Source of the DNA: Paenibacillus caseinilyticus
GTDB taxonomy: Bacteria > Bacillota > Bacilli > Paenibacillales > NBRC-103111
Direction: 5' to 3'
DNA: 64,000 nucleotides
Assembly: GCF_027533645.1 (NCBI RefSeq)
Contig: NZ_JAQAGY010000017.1
Location: 62,001-126,000 of the forward strand
Under the pieces are notes generated by a model. That model did not search any database. It saw only the letters and a program-made list of their open reading frames with translations, and was not told where the DNA came from. Shown piece after piece: positions 52,501-61,368 of this stretch (positions are counted from its first letter, which is position 1; every line of letters begins with the position of its first letter). The position numbers and the translations under genes are program-made.

Positions 52501-53075
52501 ACGAAGTCCGGCCGGACGGCACGCTGCAGGAGCTGTCCGGCGTCACGGACAGCGTATACGCCACCGGCCCGGACGGCCGGGCTGCGGCGGAAGCGGCGCT
52601 GCCGCCGGGGCTGTACGAGGTGCGGGCGGAGCTGTCCGCGGGCCCCTTCTATGCTGCGCCGGAGCCCGCCCGCAGCACCGTGGCCGTCGCAGCGCCTGTG
52701 AAGGGCCACAGCGCAGCGGTGAACGGCACGCTGCCCGGAGGCACGTTCCTGGGCCGGCCTGCGGGTCTGCTGCTCGTGACCGGGCTCGCCGCCTATGACG
52801 CCAAGGGCGGCGTCGCCGGGGCGCTGCGTGTCGCCGGAGAGCCCGGTGGGGCGGAGCTGTCCGTGACGGCGTTCGACTGGCTCGTGACCGCGGGTGACCG
52901 GGCTTACCTCCAGGGCACGGCGGTGCGGGGCGGGCAGACGTACACGGTCCGGCTGCTCCTCCAGGAGAGGAACCGGGTATCGCTCTATGTGTGGAAGGGC
53001 AGGGACACGTCCGCCGAGCCGCTGTACCGGCAGCTGAATGTTCAGCTGCGGGGCTCCGTGCTGACGCTGCCCTAG
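49524..53075 (+). CDS. Secreted multidomain GH50-like (agarase-type) glycoside hydrolase with CBM9-like domain
   Basis: The GTG at 49524 follows AAGGAGGGG. The 1183-residue protein has a signal peptide (to about 30), a catalytic TIM-barrel domain (about 60-550) like GH50 agarases (GNVFFSLGVNGIAPTDTYTV; VRKWGFNTAAGW), acid/base Glu290 in FLGNES and nucleophile Glu446 in LTENGYG, typical of clan GH-A. A CBM9-like domain follows (about 570-770, YWAWDEGHLYVTAVIQDPTP), then Ig-like modules to the end. The substrate is probably a galactan, but the family call rests on motif recall. Residues about 60-770 are paralogous to the C-terminal 720 residues of the gene at 57155. Confidence 0.75.
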   Translation: MNVRRWLSGGCVGALLFTAAGTAAGAGAAAGQSAIGTEQLEAVTNGVGSGFATAVQVDRFGQWVSASFPEKVTDEGQLQADMEADAAYYGSLQAPDWDSYGGLKGSREQYGLVAKGFYSIQEAAGRKVMATPEGNVFFSLGVNGIAPTDTYTVVTGREGIYEWIPPYESQYKSAFLTSKDNFSYYLANRIRKTGQPYTSRSLYTEGMERVRKWGFNTAAGWTPVNLSQEAGVPHVPFLPLGEMAWAKVNGLKFFDIFVEGAEAKLEAAFEPLLTKNKDNPYIIGYFLGNESYYHKLASDLPKLKGSEVASKRRLVGMLRDKYGDIASFNTAWNGSYGSFEELNDAPLYIDSQQAQYDVDDFVKLYLDTFYGTVARVFHKYDTNHLLLGDRWLTLPTNNAKVRGFMAEAAGRYMDVISINHYAKNLDKVMLAHVYQASGGRPIMLTENGYGTNEQGLGAPLLVADQNERQLRYRTYVEGAASLGYIVGAHWFAYLDQAATGRWAEGTTGERYNFGLLNVADRPYKRFLEGVMATNKDIYPVVLGGREPFKHEFGDAPRQPGSSRLEIPYTEAPIPIDGQLNGFPAETAKVTLGPAQLVNGTGGEGMRGEYYWAWDEGHLYVTAVIQDPTPMKNNNPNINVWKGDGVELFVGPQDLTTPGDPLFLDRQLIASAGLNNGQPFGYWFNTNRQRPVEMAVQLLPEGGGYVLEAALAWDSINLQGQNGERFLFDFGFDDSEDGNSRKRQWAWNGTSANSTNRGHWGQATLVKRTAPVIAVSGVEEGGDYTDEALPEVRVDDASGVKSRTVTLDGAPWTDGTPVITPGRHELTVEAENTAGVKAAKTVSFAVYGSTTLELSPVSGQYSDEARLEAKLMDRSGQPVGEAEVRFEVGGEPAGTAATDAQGRSALSYRIGSGVPASGGPLPVKAVYTPAEGRYLRPSAGEGGLAVQPEAAAVQYTGDTYVKGAGPVRLSAQVKQQDDGSPGPLEGLPVRFTVYEVRPDGTLQELSGVTDSVYATGPDGRAAAEAALPPGLYEVRAELSAGPFYAAPEPARSTVAVAAPVKGHSAAVNGTLPGGTFLGRPAGLLLVTGLAAYDAKGGVAGALRVAGEPGGAELSVTAFDWLVTAGDRAYLQGTAVRGGQTYTVRLLLQERNRVSLYVWKGRDTSAEPLYRQLNVQLRGSVLTLP

Positions 53076-53083
53076 CTGCCGAC

Positions 53084-53122
53084 GGCCCTGGCGGGCGGGA
53101 CCCCTATCCGCCTGCCAGGGCC
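53084..53122 (+). terminator. Strong hairpin after the first hydrolase gene
   Basis: A perfect 15-bp inverted repeat (53084-53098 and 53108-53122) with a 9-base loop but no T-tract. It could slow decay or weakly terminate. Confidence 0.55.
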
Positions 53123-53221
53123 ATACCCGCTGGTCTGCTCCCGGAGTGCAGGCCTGAAGGGATAGCGGGGCTTGTACCCGCATCCTTCTCTCCGCTCACT
53201 TCGCCTTGCTCCAAATAGTCA

Positions 53222-53271
53222 AGAATTATGGCTAGAAATTCAAGGAAGCGCTTACGGATAACAGGTATGAT
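53222..53271 (+). promoter_or_regulatory. Transporter promoter with 26-bp element (copy 2) and cre-like site
   Basis: Element at 53222-53247 (core GAATTATGGCTAGAAATTCA), then an 18-base gap and TATGAT (53266-53271). A cre-like AAGGAAGCGCTTACG overlaps the end of the element (53242-53256, two mismatches to the consensus), so catabolite control may act here and not on copy 1. Confidence 0.7.
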
Positions 53272-53339
53272 AAGAGTGTAGGAAACGACTGGGAGCCTCT
53301 TCACCGTTAGCGAGATGGCCGCCCGGAAGGAGGGATGGT

Positions 53340-54311
53340 ATGAAAACCGCACCAACATCCAGACTCGGCAGCCTGAGCGCCGAAGAACGGCCGGGCCTCT
53401 CCGGCGAGCGCCTGCGCCGGCGCAGACAGTGGAGGCAGAACGGCCCGCTGCTGCTCATGTTCGTGCCCGGAATCCTGTTCTATCTGATCTTCAAATACGT
53501 CCCGATGGGCGGCCTTGTCATCGCGTTCAAGGATTACAACTTCGCGGACGGTGTGTTCGGCAGCCCCTGGGTGGGCTGGGCGAACTTCGAGATGCTGTTC
53601 AACCAGGCGCAGACCTTGAACATCATCCGTAATACGCTGCTGCTGAGCTTATTGTCTCTGGCGGTGGGCTTTCCCGTGCCGATCGTACTGGCGATCCTGC
53701 TGAACGAGGCGCGGCGCATGTGGTTCAAGCGGATCGTGCAGACCTTGGTGTATCTGCCGCATTTTCTGTCCTGGGTCATCGTCGGGGGCATCGTGCTCTC
53801 CCTCTTCTCGCTGGAGTCCGGCTCGATCAACCGCTGGATCGCGAATCTGTCGGGAGAACCGTATCCGTTCCTGTATGAACCCGCATCCTGGATCGCGGTC
53901 TTCATCGGCTCGGGCATCTGGAAGGAGATGGGCTTCTCGGCCATCATCTACCTGGCGGCGCTGACGACGATCGATCCGCACCTGTATGAATCCGCGGCGA
54001 TGGACGGGGCCGGCAAGGTGCGCCAGATCTGGCACATCACGCTGCCGGGCATCTCGTCTACCGTGATTCTCCTGCTGATCCTCGGGGTCGGCAAGATTAT
54101 GGAAGTCGGCTTCGACCAGATCTGGGTGCTCCAGAATGAAGCCGTGTCGAGCGTCTCGGGGGTTATCTCCACGTATATTTACACCTTCGGTATCCAGCGC
54201 GGGCAGTTCAGCCTGACGACCGCGATGGGACTGTTCGACAGCCTGGTCGGCTTCATCCTGGTCGTGAGCGCCAACGCGATTGCACGGCGGTTCAACCAAG
54301 GGCTTTGGTAG
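53340..54311 (+). CDS. Sugar ABC transporter permease, LplB/YtcP-type, first subunit
   Basis: A 323-residue permease with six hydrophobic segments after a charged N-terminus (RRRRQWRQNGPLLLMFVPGI). The EAA loop that contacts the ATPase reads ESAAMDGAGKVRQIWHITLP (about 220-240). It belongs to the family of polysaccharide-type permeases typical of Paenibacillus (LplB-like). With the second permease and the binding lipoprotein it imports oligosaccharides released by the hydrolases. No ATPase gene is present, so a shared MsmX-like ATPase elsewhere is expected. The start follows GGAAGGAGGGATGGT. Confidence 0.92.
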   Translation: MKTAPTSRLGSLSAEERPGLSGERLRRRRQWRQNGPLLLMFVPGILFYLIFKYVPMGGLVIAFKDYNFADGVFGSPWVGWANFEMLFNQAQTLNIIRNTLLLSLLSLAVGFPVPIVLAILLNEARRMWFKRIVQTLVYLPHFLSWVIVGGIVLSLFSLESGSINRWIANLSGEPYPFLYEPASWIAVFIGSGIWKEMGFSAIIYLAALTTIDPHLYESAAMDGAGKVRQIWHITLPGISSTVILLLILGVGKIMEVGFDQIWVLQNEAVSSVSGVISTYIYTFGIQRGQFSLTTAMGLFDSLVGFILVVSANAIARRFNQGLW

Positions 54312-54327
54312 AAAGGGGGCAGAGCCG

Positions 54328-55203
54328 ATGAAATCCACCTTGTCCGAAAAAGTATTCTACACCGTCAATTATCTTCTTCTCTTCGCCGTCGCGCTGACAT
54401 GCCTGCTGCCGATCGTGCACCTCGCGGCCTTGTCGCTCAGCGATTCGCATGCGGTCATGTCGGGATACGTGTCCTTATGGCCTGTCGGCTGGACGCTGGA
54501 ATCGTACGTCACGCTGTGGGAGGGTACCCGGATCGTGGAGGCCTTCGGCAACTCGCTGATCATTACGTTCGTCGGCGTGGTCCTGTCCATGATCTGCACG
54601 ATTCTTACGGCGTATCCGCTGTCGAGGCGCTATTTCTTCGGCCGGCGGTGGTTTCTGCTCGCGGCGGTGTTCACGATGCTGTTCGCCGGCGGCACGATTC
54701 CGACGTATCTCGTGATCAAAGAACTGGGGCTGATCAACAACTACGGCGCCCTGTGGCTGCCTGCCCTGGTGAATACGTACAATATGCTTGTGCTGCGCAC
54801 CTTCTTCGAGAACATACCGGATGAACTCGAGGATGCCGCACGGATCGACGGCTGCGGCGAATGGCGCCTGCTGATCGGGATCATGCTGCCGCTGTCCATG
54901 CCCGCCCTCGCTACCTTGACGCTGTTTTACGGCGTAGGGTTCTGGAATTCCTTTCTAAGCGTGCTCATTTACATTAACGAAACCGACAAGTATAATCTGA
55001 CCGTACTCGTGCAGCAGATGATCCGCAAGCAGTCGCTGCTGCAGGAACTCGTGTCCGTCCAGCCGGAGGATGCCGGCAGCCTGACGCCGGAGGGAATCAA
55101 GGCGGCGGGTGTGATGGTCTTGATTATCCCGATGATGATCGTGTATCCCTTCCTGCAGAAATACTTCGTCAAAGGCGTCATGCTGGGGTCGATCAAGGGG
55201 TAA
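54328..55203 (+). CDS. Sugar ABC transporter permease, second subunit (carbohydrate permease family)
   Basis: The ATG at 54328 follows AAAGGGGGC and is 16 bases after the first permease. The 291-residue protein has six spans and the EAA loop DAARIDGCGEWRLLIGIMLP. The end (FVKGVMLGSIKG) is the signature of the YtcP/LplC-like partner of LplB permeases. The two permeases should form the heterodimer channel. They are encoded in one operon with the lipoprotein downstream. Confidence 0.92.
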   Translation: MKSTLSEKVFYTVNYLLLFAVALTCLLPIVHLAALSLSDSHAVMSGYVSLWPVGWTLESYVTLWEGTRIVEAFGNSLIITFVGVVLSMICTILTAYPLSRRYFFGRRWFLLAAVFTMLFAGGTIPTYLVIKELGLINNYGALWLPALVNTYNMLVLRTFFENIPDELEDAARIDGCGEWRLLIGIMLPLSMPALATLTLFYGVGFWNSFLSVLIYINETDKYNLTVLVQQMIRKQSLLQELVSVQPEDAGSLTPEGIKAAGVMVLIIPMMIVYPFLQKYFVKGVMLGSIKG

Positions 55204-55236
55204 ACCGGGCCTTTCGAATCGAAGAGAGAGGGTGCT

Positions 55237-56892
55237 GTGCAAGTGAAACGTATCGGTAAATGGGTTGTAAGCTCCTTGATCGCCTCCTTGTCCATGGGTC
55301 TGCTAATGGCGGCCTGCTCGGATAGCAGCCAGCCTACGGAGCCGGCGGCTGATGATCCCACGAAGCCGCCGGTGAAGCAGGATATCTCCGTAACCATCTA
55401 CGACAAAGGCGCCGTGCCGAAGGCGGAGGGGACCGTGGAGAGCAACCGCTGGACGAAGTGGATCAACGAGAAGGGGCCGGCGAACGTGAAGTTCGTGGCG
55501 GTGCCGAGATGGGAGTCGCAGGAGAAGCTCAACGTGCTCTTCTCCTCGGCGAGCGCGCCGGATCTTATCTTCGAATATGCGCCCCATATCAAGAATCCGA
55601 TCTACGACCAGAAGCAAATGCTGCCGATCGATGACCTAATCGAGAAGCACAGCATAGAATACAAGAAGCTGCTCGCGGACAATCCGTCGCTGCGCAAGGT
55701 CGGGACGAAGTCCGACGGCAAGCTCTACGAGTTCGGCCGTCTCTCCGAGGTAGTGCCGATTCATGCGCTTCTCATCCGCGAAGATTGGCTGCAGAAGCTG
55801 AATCTGCAGGCGCCGAAGACCACCGAGGACCTGTACCGGGTGGCTAAGGCGTTCGCGGAGAACGACCCCGACGGCAACGGCAAGAAGGACACGTACGGCA
55901 TGGCGATCTCCTTCCAGTCGGGTTATGTCGTCGACCAGATCTTTCAGGCGACGCGCTGGGTCGTGAAGGACGGCAAGGTCGTCCGCAACTGGGAGAACTT
56001 CCGCCAGATGGCCGAGTTCAAGAAGCGCCTGTTCGAAGAGGGGATCGTCGACCGCGACTATCTCAATGACAAGAACGGGGCCAAGGCGAAGCAGGACTTC
56101 ATCAACGGGAAGATCGGGATCTACCCGCTTCAGATCAACTGGCCGAGCTTCACGAACAGCGAGCTGGCGGGCCTGAAGAAGAATGTCCCGGACGCCAAGC
56201 TGGCTCCGATCGCCTATCCGAAGAGCCCGGCGGGCGAATTCAACCCGGCGTTCACGAATCCCGTGCAGGCGACGGCCTTCGTCAACCGGGCGGCCAAACA
56301 CCCGGAGGCGGTGATGAAGTACGTCGATTTCCTCGTGAAGCCGGAGACGGCGAAGACCCTCAAATACGGCATCGAGAACGAGCACTGGAAGCTCGGCCCG
56401 ACGGGCTGCCCGGTGACGGTCGATCCGGAGAAATCGAAGAATGAAGTGAACTGGACGGCGGATTACCAGATGCTCTCCTCGGGTATTCTCGATGAGAAGT
56501 GCGGCAAAACCGCGTCCTCCTTCAACACGGAGCTTCCCCTGCAGAAGGAAGGCTTCGAGCTCTACCAGAAGGCGCTGGCGGTCTATCTGGATCCCGCCAA
56601 GCCCTATGTGGAGCTGACGCACCCCGAGCATATGCCGCAGCTGCCGAAGGACGTGGAAGCGGTCTCCGCCAACCTGGTGAAGCCGATCGACGATATCTGG
56701 GTGAAAGCGGTGCTCGGCGGCAAAGAGTATACCCCTGAGCAGGCCATGAAGGATGCGCAGGATACCTGGAACAAAGGGAACGGCAAGAAAGTCGAGGACT
56801 GGTTCCTGAACTGGTATGAGACAGACCGCGATAAAGCCTTTTTGGCCAAAGACATCTATGACATCATGAAAAAGCAGCATAACCTCAAATAA
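55237..56892 (+). CDS. Sugar-binding lipoprotein of the ABC transporter
   Basis: The GTG at 55237 follows AGAGAGAGGG. The 551-residue protein has a type II signal peptide with lipobox LMAAC (Cys at about 27), then a large two-lobe solute-binding fold of the family that goes with LplB/YtcP permeases (LNVLFSSASAPDLIFEYAPH; ENDPDGNGKKDTYGM). The Asp/Asn-rich DPDGNGKKD loop is a calcium-binding motif seen in this family. It catches oligosaccharides outside the membrane and may also signal to the YesM sensor. Confidence 0.92.
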   Translation: MQVKRIGKWVVSSLIASLSMGLLMAACSDSSQPTEPAADDPTKPPVKQDISVTIYDKGAVPKAEGTVESNRWTKWINEKGPANVKFVAVPRWESQEKLNVLFSSASAPDLIFEYAPHIKNPIYDQKQMLPIDDLIEKHSIEYKKLLADNPSLRKVGTKSDGKLYEFGRLSEVVPIHALLIREDWLQKLNLQAPKTTEDLYRVAKAFAENDPDGNGKKDTYGMAISFQSGYVVDQIFQATRWVVKDGKVVRNWENFRQMAEFKKRLFEEGIVDRDYLNDKNGAKAKQDFINGKIGIYPLQINWPSFTNSELAGLKKNVPDAKLAPIAYPKSPAGEFNPAFTNPVQATAFVNRAAKHPEAVMKYVDFLVKPETAKTLKYGIENEHWKLGPTGCPVTVDPEKSKNEVNWTADYQMLSSGILDEKCGKTASSFNTELPLQKEGFELYQKALAVYLDPAKPYVELTHPEHMPQLPKDVEAVSANLVKPIDDIWVKAVLGGKEYTPEQAMKDAQDTWNKGNGKKVEDWFLNWYETDRDKAFLAKDIYDIMKKQHNLK

Positions 56893-56908
56893 GAAGCCGA
56901 GCCTCAGC

Positions 56909-56935
56909 GCCCCCGCCGACAGCGGGGGCTTGGTT
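56909..56935 (+). terminator. Terminator of the transporter operon
   Basis: GCCCCCGC and GCGGGGGC arms followed by TTGGTT. Confidence 0.7.
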
Positions 56936-57154
56936 CACCTCCACCCCAACCCCGCCGCCTAGTTCTACTACGAACCTCCTAATCCTATCCACTACCGATG
57001 TCATCTATTACTGGCGTAGAGACGCGTATACAAACGGGGCAGTCCGTCCGGCCGTGTGCCGGGCGGAGGCTTCCATACCAGCTGCGGAGCAACAGACAGA
57101 CAAACAGCACTCGATTCTGGCGGTTTCCACTTCACATGATATGGAGGGAACGCG

Positions 57155-60100
57155 ATGAATCTTCGAAGAGGTTTGTTGATGTTGTGCCTGTGGTCACTGT
57201 TATTGTCCACCTTCGGTTGGACCCCGCTGCCGGGGGTACGGGCTGCGGACCCTGCCGATTCCGTCTTAAACGACGAATTCCAGAATTGGAATTTGACGCA
57301 TGAGCATTCACCTTCGCTGATGCTGGAGAACGCCGCCACCGGGGGATTCGACCCGACCCGGGTGAAGCGCAGCGCGGCTTACAAGGAGTTCATCACTTAC
57401 AAGACGGCGGAGCCTCTGCGTTCCTTTGCGGTCTACGGATATTATCATCCGCAGGGGCAGCCTTACGACCATCCGCTGTTCTATGTGTCCCCGAATGGGA
57501 CTGACTTTACCAAGGTGGCGCCGAAGCAGATTGAGCTCGGCGGGTACCAGCCGCTGATCATCTACGAACTGGAAGGACTGCCGGCGGGAAGCGTTTATTT
57601 CAAGATCGAATACACCGGGGGACTCATCGTCCGCTCGCCCTTGATCGGCAGAGTGGTGTTGAACGGTCCGTCCGTCGTCGTGCCGGGAATTCCTGCGGGC
57701 CAAGTACCGGCGGGAACCAAGCTGACGCTCTTGGCTTCGCCGGGCGCGGCGGTATATTACACGACGGACGGCAGCGATCCGAGGACATCGCCTGCCAAGA
57801 AGCTGTATACAGAACCGGTCGGGCTGAACGGAATCGTATGGTTGAAAGCATACTCGCAGTTCGGCGCTAATCCGGCTTCGGCCAGTGCGGTGAATACGCT
57901 GCGCTATATCGTCAAAGGGGCACAGGACCGCATCGTTCCGGTAACCGAGGACGTATATGTGGATGCCGCCTCCCCGGCGGTGAACCGCGGAGCCGAGCCA
58001 GAGCTGTTCATGAAAGCGCTGAAGAACCGTGAAGCGTACCTGAAGTTCAACCTGGCGCAGGTGAACGGGGAGACGCAGAAGGTATACCTGAATCTGTACG
58101 GACAGACGTATGATTCCTCCCAGGCGCCAGCCCGGCTGAAGCTGTACGGCGTCGATAACGGCTGGGCGGAAGGCACGATGACCTTCGGCACGAAGCCGCT
58201 GCCTACGCCCGCCCCGGCAGGAGCCGAGATCGGGGGAGCGGTGTGGCCGTACGAACCGCCCGGTTGGATGTCGATCGATGTGACGGGGTATCTCAAGGGA
58301 CAGAAGGCCCAGGGGAAGACTACGGCGAGCATCGGCATCGTGAATACCACGGATGGAGCCGCCTACGTGCATTCGAAGGAGGCGGGCCTGAACGCGCCGT
58401 ATCTGCTGCTCGTGCAGGGTACTGCGGGCCCGGGGCCCGGGGAGGAGCCGCCTGTAGAGGGGGGGCTCGTGGATCCGCTCGACACGTTCGCGAATGTCTC
58501 GGCCCGGACGAATATGCGGACCGAGGGGGCGGATGCCCAGTATCTCGGCGGCGATCCGAAGCGGGCGACACGCTCGACGACGGCTGTCGGGTCGCTCACT
58601 TATAAGACGGCGTACGATATCCGGTCGTTTGCGGTCCACAGTTACTTTTTTATGGGCGTGGCGGTCGATCCGCTGAAGATCTATGCTTCGCCGAACGGAA
58701 CCTCGTTCACGGAAGTAGCGGTGCAGCCGTACAAGAGCGGGGCGGCAGTCTCGAATTGGCAGATGTTCGTCTATGAGGGACGCGGGCTGCCTGCCGGGAC
58801 CCGATATCTCAAGATTGAGGTAAAGGGGGATGTCAAGTCCTGGACGCCCCAGGTGGGCAAGATCATTCTGAACAAGAATGTGATGTCGGTCTTGGCCGTG
58901 CCCGATCACGGAACGGTTGTCGGCCAGCCGCTCTCCGTTGCTCTGTCGACCCCGACCGCCGGAGCTCAGATCTTCTACAAGCTGAACGCGGAGACGGAAG
59001 CGCGGCCCTATACGGGAGCGATCAGCATCCAGGATTCGACGACGCTCCACACGTTCGCAATAAAGGAAGGGCTGGAAGCGAGCGCATCGCGTTCCTACGT
59101 GTACCGGTCCAAGGCCGATTGGATGGTCGATAAGTACGGCCAGATGACTGCGGTGGATTTTCCCGGCAAAGTGAAGACGGATAACGAGCTTGCCGGCGAT
59201 GTGGCGGCCGATAACTCTTACTACGGCGGAATCCAGGCCCCGAACTGGGATGCGTACGGCGGTCTCGTCGGCAGCAAGGAAGCGTACGGCCTGCAGGCCA
59301 AAGGATTCTACAATGTGCAGACGGCTGCGGACGGCCGCCAAATTCTCGTCACGCCGCTTGGCACCGCCTTCTTCAGCGTAGGCATCAACGGCATCTCTCC
59401 GAATGACACGTACACGGATGTGACCGGCCGCGAGGAAATATTCGAGTGGCTGCCGGACTACGCCGGTGAGGAGTACAAGTCGGCCTTTATGGGTACCAAA
59501 GACTACTTCTCTTACTATCTTGCGAACTATATCAAGAAGCACGGCACGCCTTACACTTCGGAAGCATTCTATGAGAAGAGCTGGAACCGGATGAAGAAGT
59601 GGGGCTTCAATAGTGCGGGAGGCTGGTCCCCGACACCGCTCTCGGAGCAGTTCCAGGTGCCTTACTTCCCGTTCCTGCCGCTCGGGAACCTGGAGTGGGC
59701 GAAGATCGAAGGGGTGAAGATCTTCGATATCTTCGCGGACGGGGCGGAAGCGAAGCTCGAGGCGGCCTTGGGCCCGATGCTTACGCCCAATAAGAACAAC
59801 CCGCTGATCGTCGGTTATTTCCTAGGCAATGAGAACCACTACCAGAAGATCGCTCCGGAAGTTCCGAAGCTGAAGGGCAGTACGGTGGCAGCCAAGCGGA
59901 GGCTCGTGCAGATGCTGCAGGAGAAATACGGGACCATCGAGGCCTTTAATACCGCCTGGAATGCCTCGTACACCGGCTTCGCCGAATTGAACGATGCCGT
60001 GCTCTATATCGATTCACAGCAGGCACAGTATGATATCGATGACTTCGTGAAGCTGTATCTCGATACGTACTATGGCACGGTTGCCAAAGTATTCCGCAAG

Positions 60101-61264
60101 TATGATGCGAACCATCTGCTGCTCGGGGACCGCTGGCTGACCATCCCGATGAACAATACGAAGCTGCGCGGCTTCATGGCGGAAGCGGCGGGGCGTCACA
60201 TGGACGTCATCTCGATGAACCACTATGCGAAGAATCTTAACGTGACCATGCTGAGTGAAGTGCATGCCAAGGCCGGAGGCAAACCGCTTCTTCTGACGGA
60301 GAACGGCTTCGGTACGATGGAGCAGGGACTCGGCTCCCCGCTTCTCGTGGCCGACCAGAACGAGCGGCAGCTGCGCTACCGTGCCTATGTGGAAGGCGCC
60401 GCTTCGCTCGGGTATGTCGTCGGGGCGCACTGGTTCACCTATCTCGACCAGGCGGCTGCGGGCCGGTGGGCCGAGGGGGCGGACGGCGAGCATTACAACT
60501 TCGGGCTTGTGAACGTGGCGGATCGGCCCTACAAGACGTTCCTGCAGGGCGTTATGGCCACGAACCATGATATCTACAGCGTCGTGCTCGGCCAAAAGGA
60601 GCCGTTCCGGTACGACTTCGGCGACGCTCCGCGGCAGCCGGGGAACAACACCATGAGCATTCCGTATACGACCGCACCCGTACCGATCGACGGTGAAGTG
60701 AACGGCTTCCCGGCCGGTACGACGAAGTACGTCCTCGGCGAAGCGCAGCGTGTCGGCGGCGATAACGGGGCCGGCATGTCGGGCGAATACTATCTTGCAT
60801 GGGATAACGCGAACCTGTACGTGAGCGCATCGATCACCGACCCGACGCCGATGCGCAACAACTTCACCGACATGAACGTGTGGCGGGGTGACGGGGTGGA
60901 GATGTTCTTCGGCCCCGGCGATCTCACGACACCTGGCGATCCGCTCTTCAACGACCGGCAGCTCATCATGAGCGCCCAGCCGGCCGCGGACGGGCAGCCG
61001 TTCTGGTACTGGTTCAACACGAACCGGCAGAAGGCGGTCACCATGGCCGTCAAAGCAAGGAGCGGCGGCTATGTCATAGAAGCGGCGATCCCTTGGGAAA
61101 CCGTCAATATGCAGCCCGCGGACGGTCTGGAGTTCCGGTTCGACTTCGGCTTCGACGACAGCGAAGACGGGGAGAAGCGCTTGCGCCAGTGGATGTGGAA
61201 CGGCACCAACACGAACTCCACCGAGCGCAGCAACTGGGGCCGGGCGACGCTGGTGAAGCCGTAG
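57155..61264 (+). CDS. Giant secreted GH50-like hydrolase with N-terminal binding modules
   Basis: A 1369-residue protein (ATG after ATGGAGGGAACGCG) with signal peptide to about 31. Modules in order: discoidin-like unit (about 35-175), a CHB_HEX-type unit with YYTTDGSDPRTSPAKKLYTE (about 180-245), a DNRLRE/CBM96-like domain (about 260-420), a second discoidin-like unit like the first (about 435-575), another short unit, then the catalytic barrel with acid/base Glu893 (FLGNEN) and nucleophile Glu1049 (LTENGFG), and a CBM9-like end. The catalytic and CBM9 parts closely match the gene at 49524. It should bind and cut a complex polysaccharide, perhaps an algal galactan. No copy of the 26-bp element was found upstream. 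Confidence 0.75.
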   Translation: MNLRRGLLMLCLWSLLLSTFGWTPLPGVRAADPADSVLNDEFQNWNLTHEHSPSLMLENAATGGFDPTRVKRSAAYKEFITYKTAEPLRSFAVYGYYHPQGQPYDHPLFYVSPNGTDFTKVAPKQIELGGYQPLIIYELEGLPAGSVYFKIEYTGGLIVRSPLIGRVVLNGPSVVVPGIPAGQVPAGTKLTLLASPGAAVYYTTDGSDPRTSPAKKLYTEPVGLNGIVWLKAYSQFGANPASASAVNTLRYIVKGAQDRIVPVTEDVYVDAASPAVNRGAEPELFMKALKNREAYLKFNLAQVNGETQKVYLNLYGQTYDSSQAPARLKLYGVDNGWAEGTMTFGTKPLPTPAPAGAEIGGAVWPYEPPGWMSIDVTGYLKGQKAQGKTTASIGIVNTTDGAAYVHSKEAGLNAPYLLLVQGTAGPGPGEEPPVEGGLVDPLDTFANVSARTNMRTEGADAQYLGGDPKRATRSTTAVGSLTYKTAYDIRSFAVHSYFFMGVAVDPLKIYASPNGTSFTEVAVQPYKSGAAVSNWQMFVYEGRGLPAGTRYLKIEVKGDVKSWTPQVGKIILNKNVMSVLAVPDHGTVVGQPLSVALSTPTAGAQIFYKLNAETEARPYTGAISIQDSTTLHTFAIKEGLEASASRSYVYRSKADWMVDKYGQMTAVDFPGKVKTDNELAGDVAADNSYYGGIQAPNWDAYGGLVGSKEAYGLQAKGFYNVQTAADGRQILVTPLGTAFFSVGINGISPNDTYTDVTGREEIFEWLPDYAGEEYKSAFMGTKDYFSYYLANYIKKHGTPYTSEAFYEKSWNRMKKWGFNSAGGWSPTPLSEQFQVPYFPFLPLGNLEWAKIEGVKIFDIFADGAEAKLEAALGPMLTPNKNNPLIVGYFLGNENHYQKIAPEVPKLKGSTVAAKRRLVQMLQEKYGTIEAFNTAWNASYTGFAELNDAVLYIDSQQAQYDIDDFVKLYLDTYYGTVAKVFRKYDANHLLLGDRWLTIPMNNTKLRGFMAEAAGRHMDVISMNHYAKNLNVTMLSEVHAKAGGKPLLLTENGFGTMEQGLGSPLLVADQNERQLRYRAYVEGAASLGYVVGAHWFTYLDQAAAGRWAEGADGEHYNFGLVNVADRPYKTFLQGVMATNHDIYSVVLGQKEPFRYDFGDAPRQPGNNTMSIPYTTAPVPIDGEVNGFPAGTTKYVLGEAQRVGGDNGAGMSGEYYLAWDNANLYVSASITDPTPMRNNFTDMNVWRGDGVEMFFGPGDLTTPGDPLFNDRQLIMSAQPAADGQPFWYWFNTNRQKAVTMAVKARSGGYVIEAAIPWETVNMQPADGLEFRFDFGFDDSEDGEKRLRQWMWNGTNTNSTERSNWGRATLVKP

Positions 61265-61368
61265 GCTTGGGATCGGGCGGCGGGCAGCGCGTCAGCAACG
61301 ATGGGACCTGCCCGCTCGCCAATAAGTTTGCTGATGGAGGACTGGCAAGGCAGCAAGAGGAAGGATCG

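Noticed and set aside
57308..59542. 744-codon minus-strand frame opposite the second GH50-like gene
   Set aside because: Same reason: Arg-rich antisense shadow.
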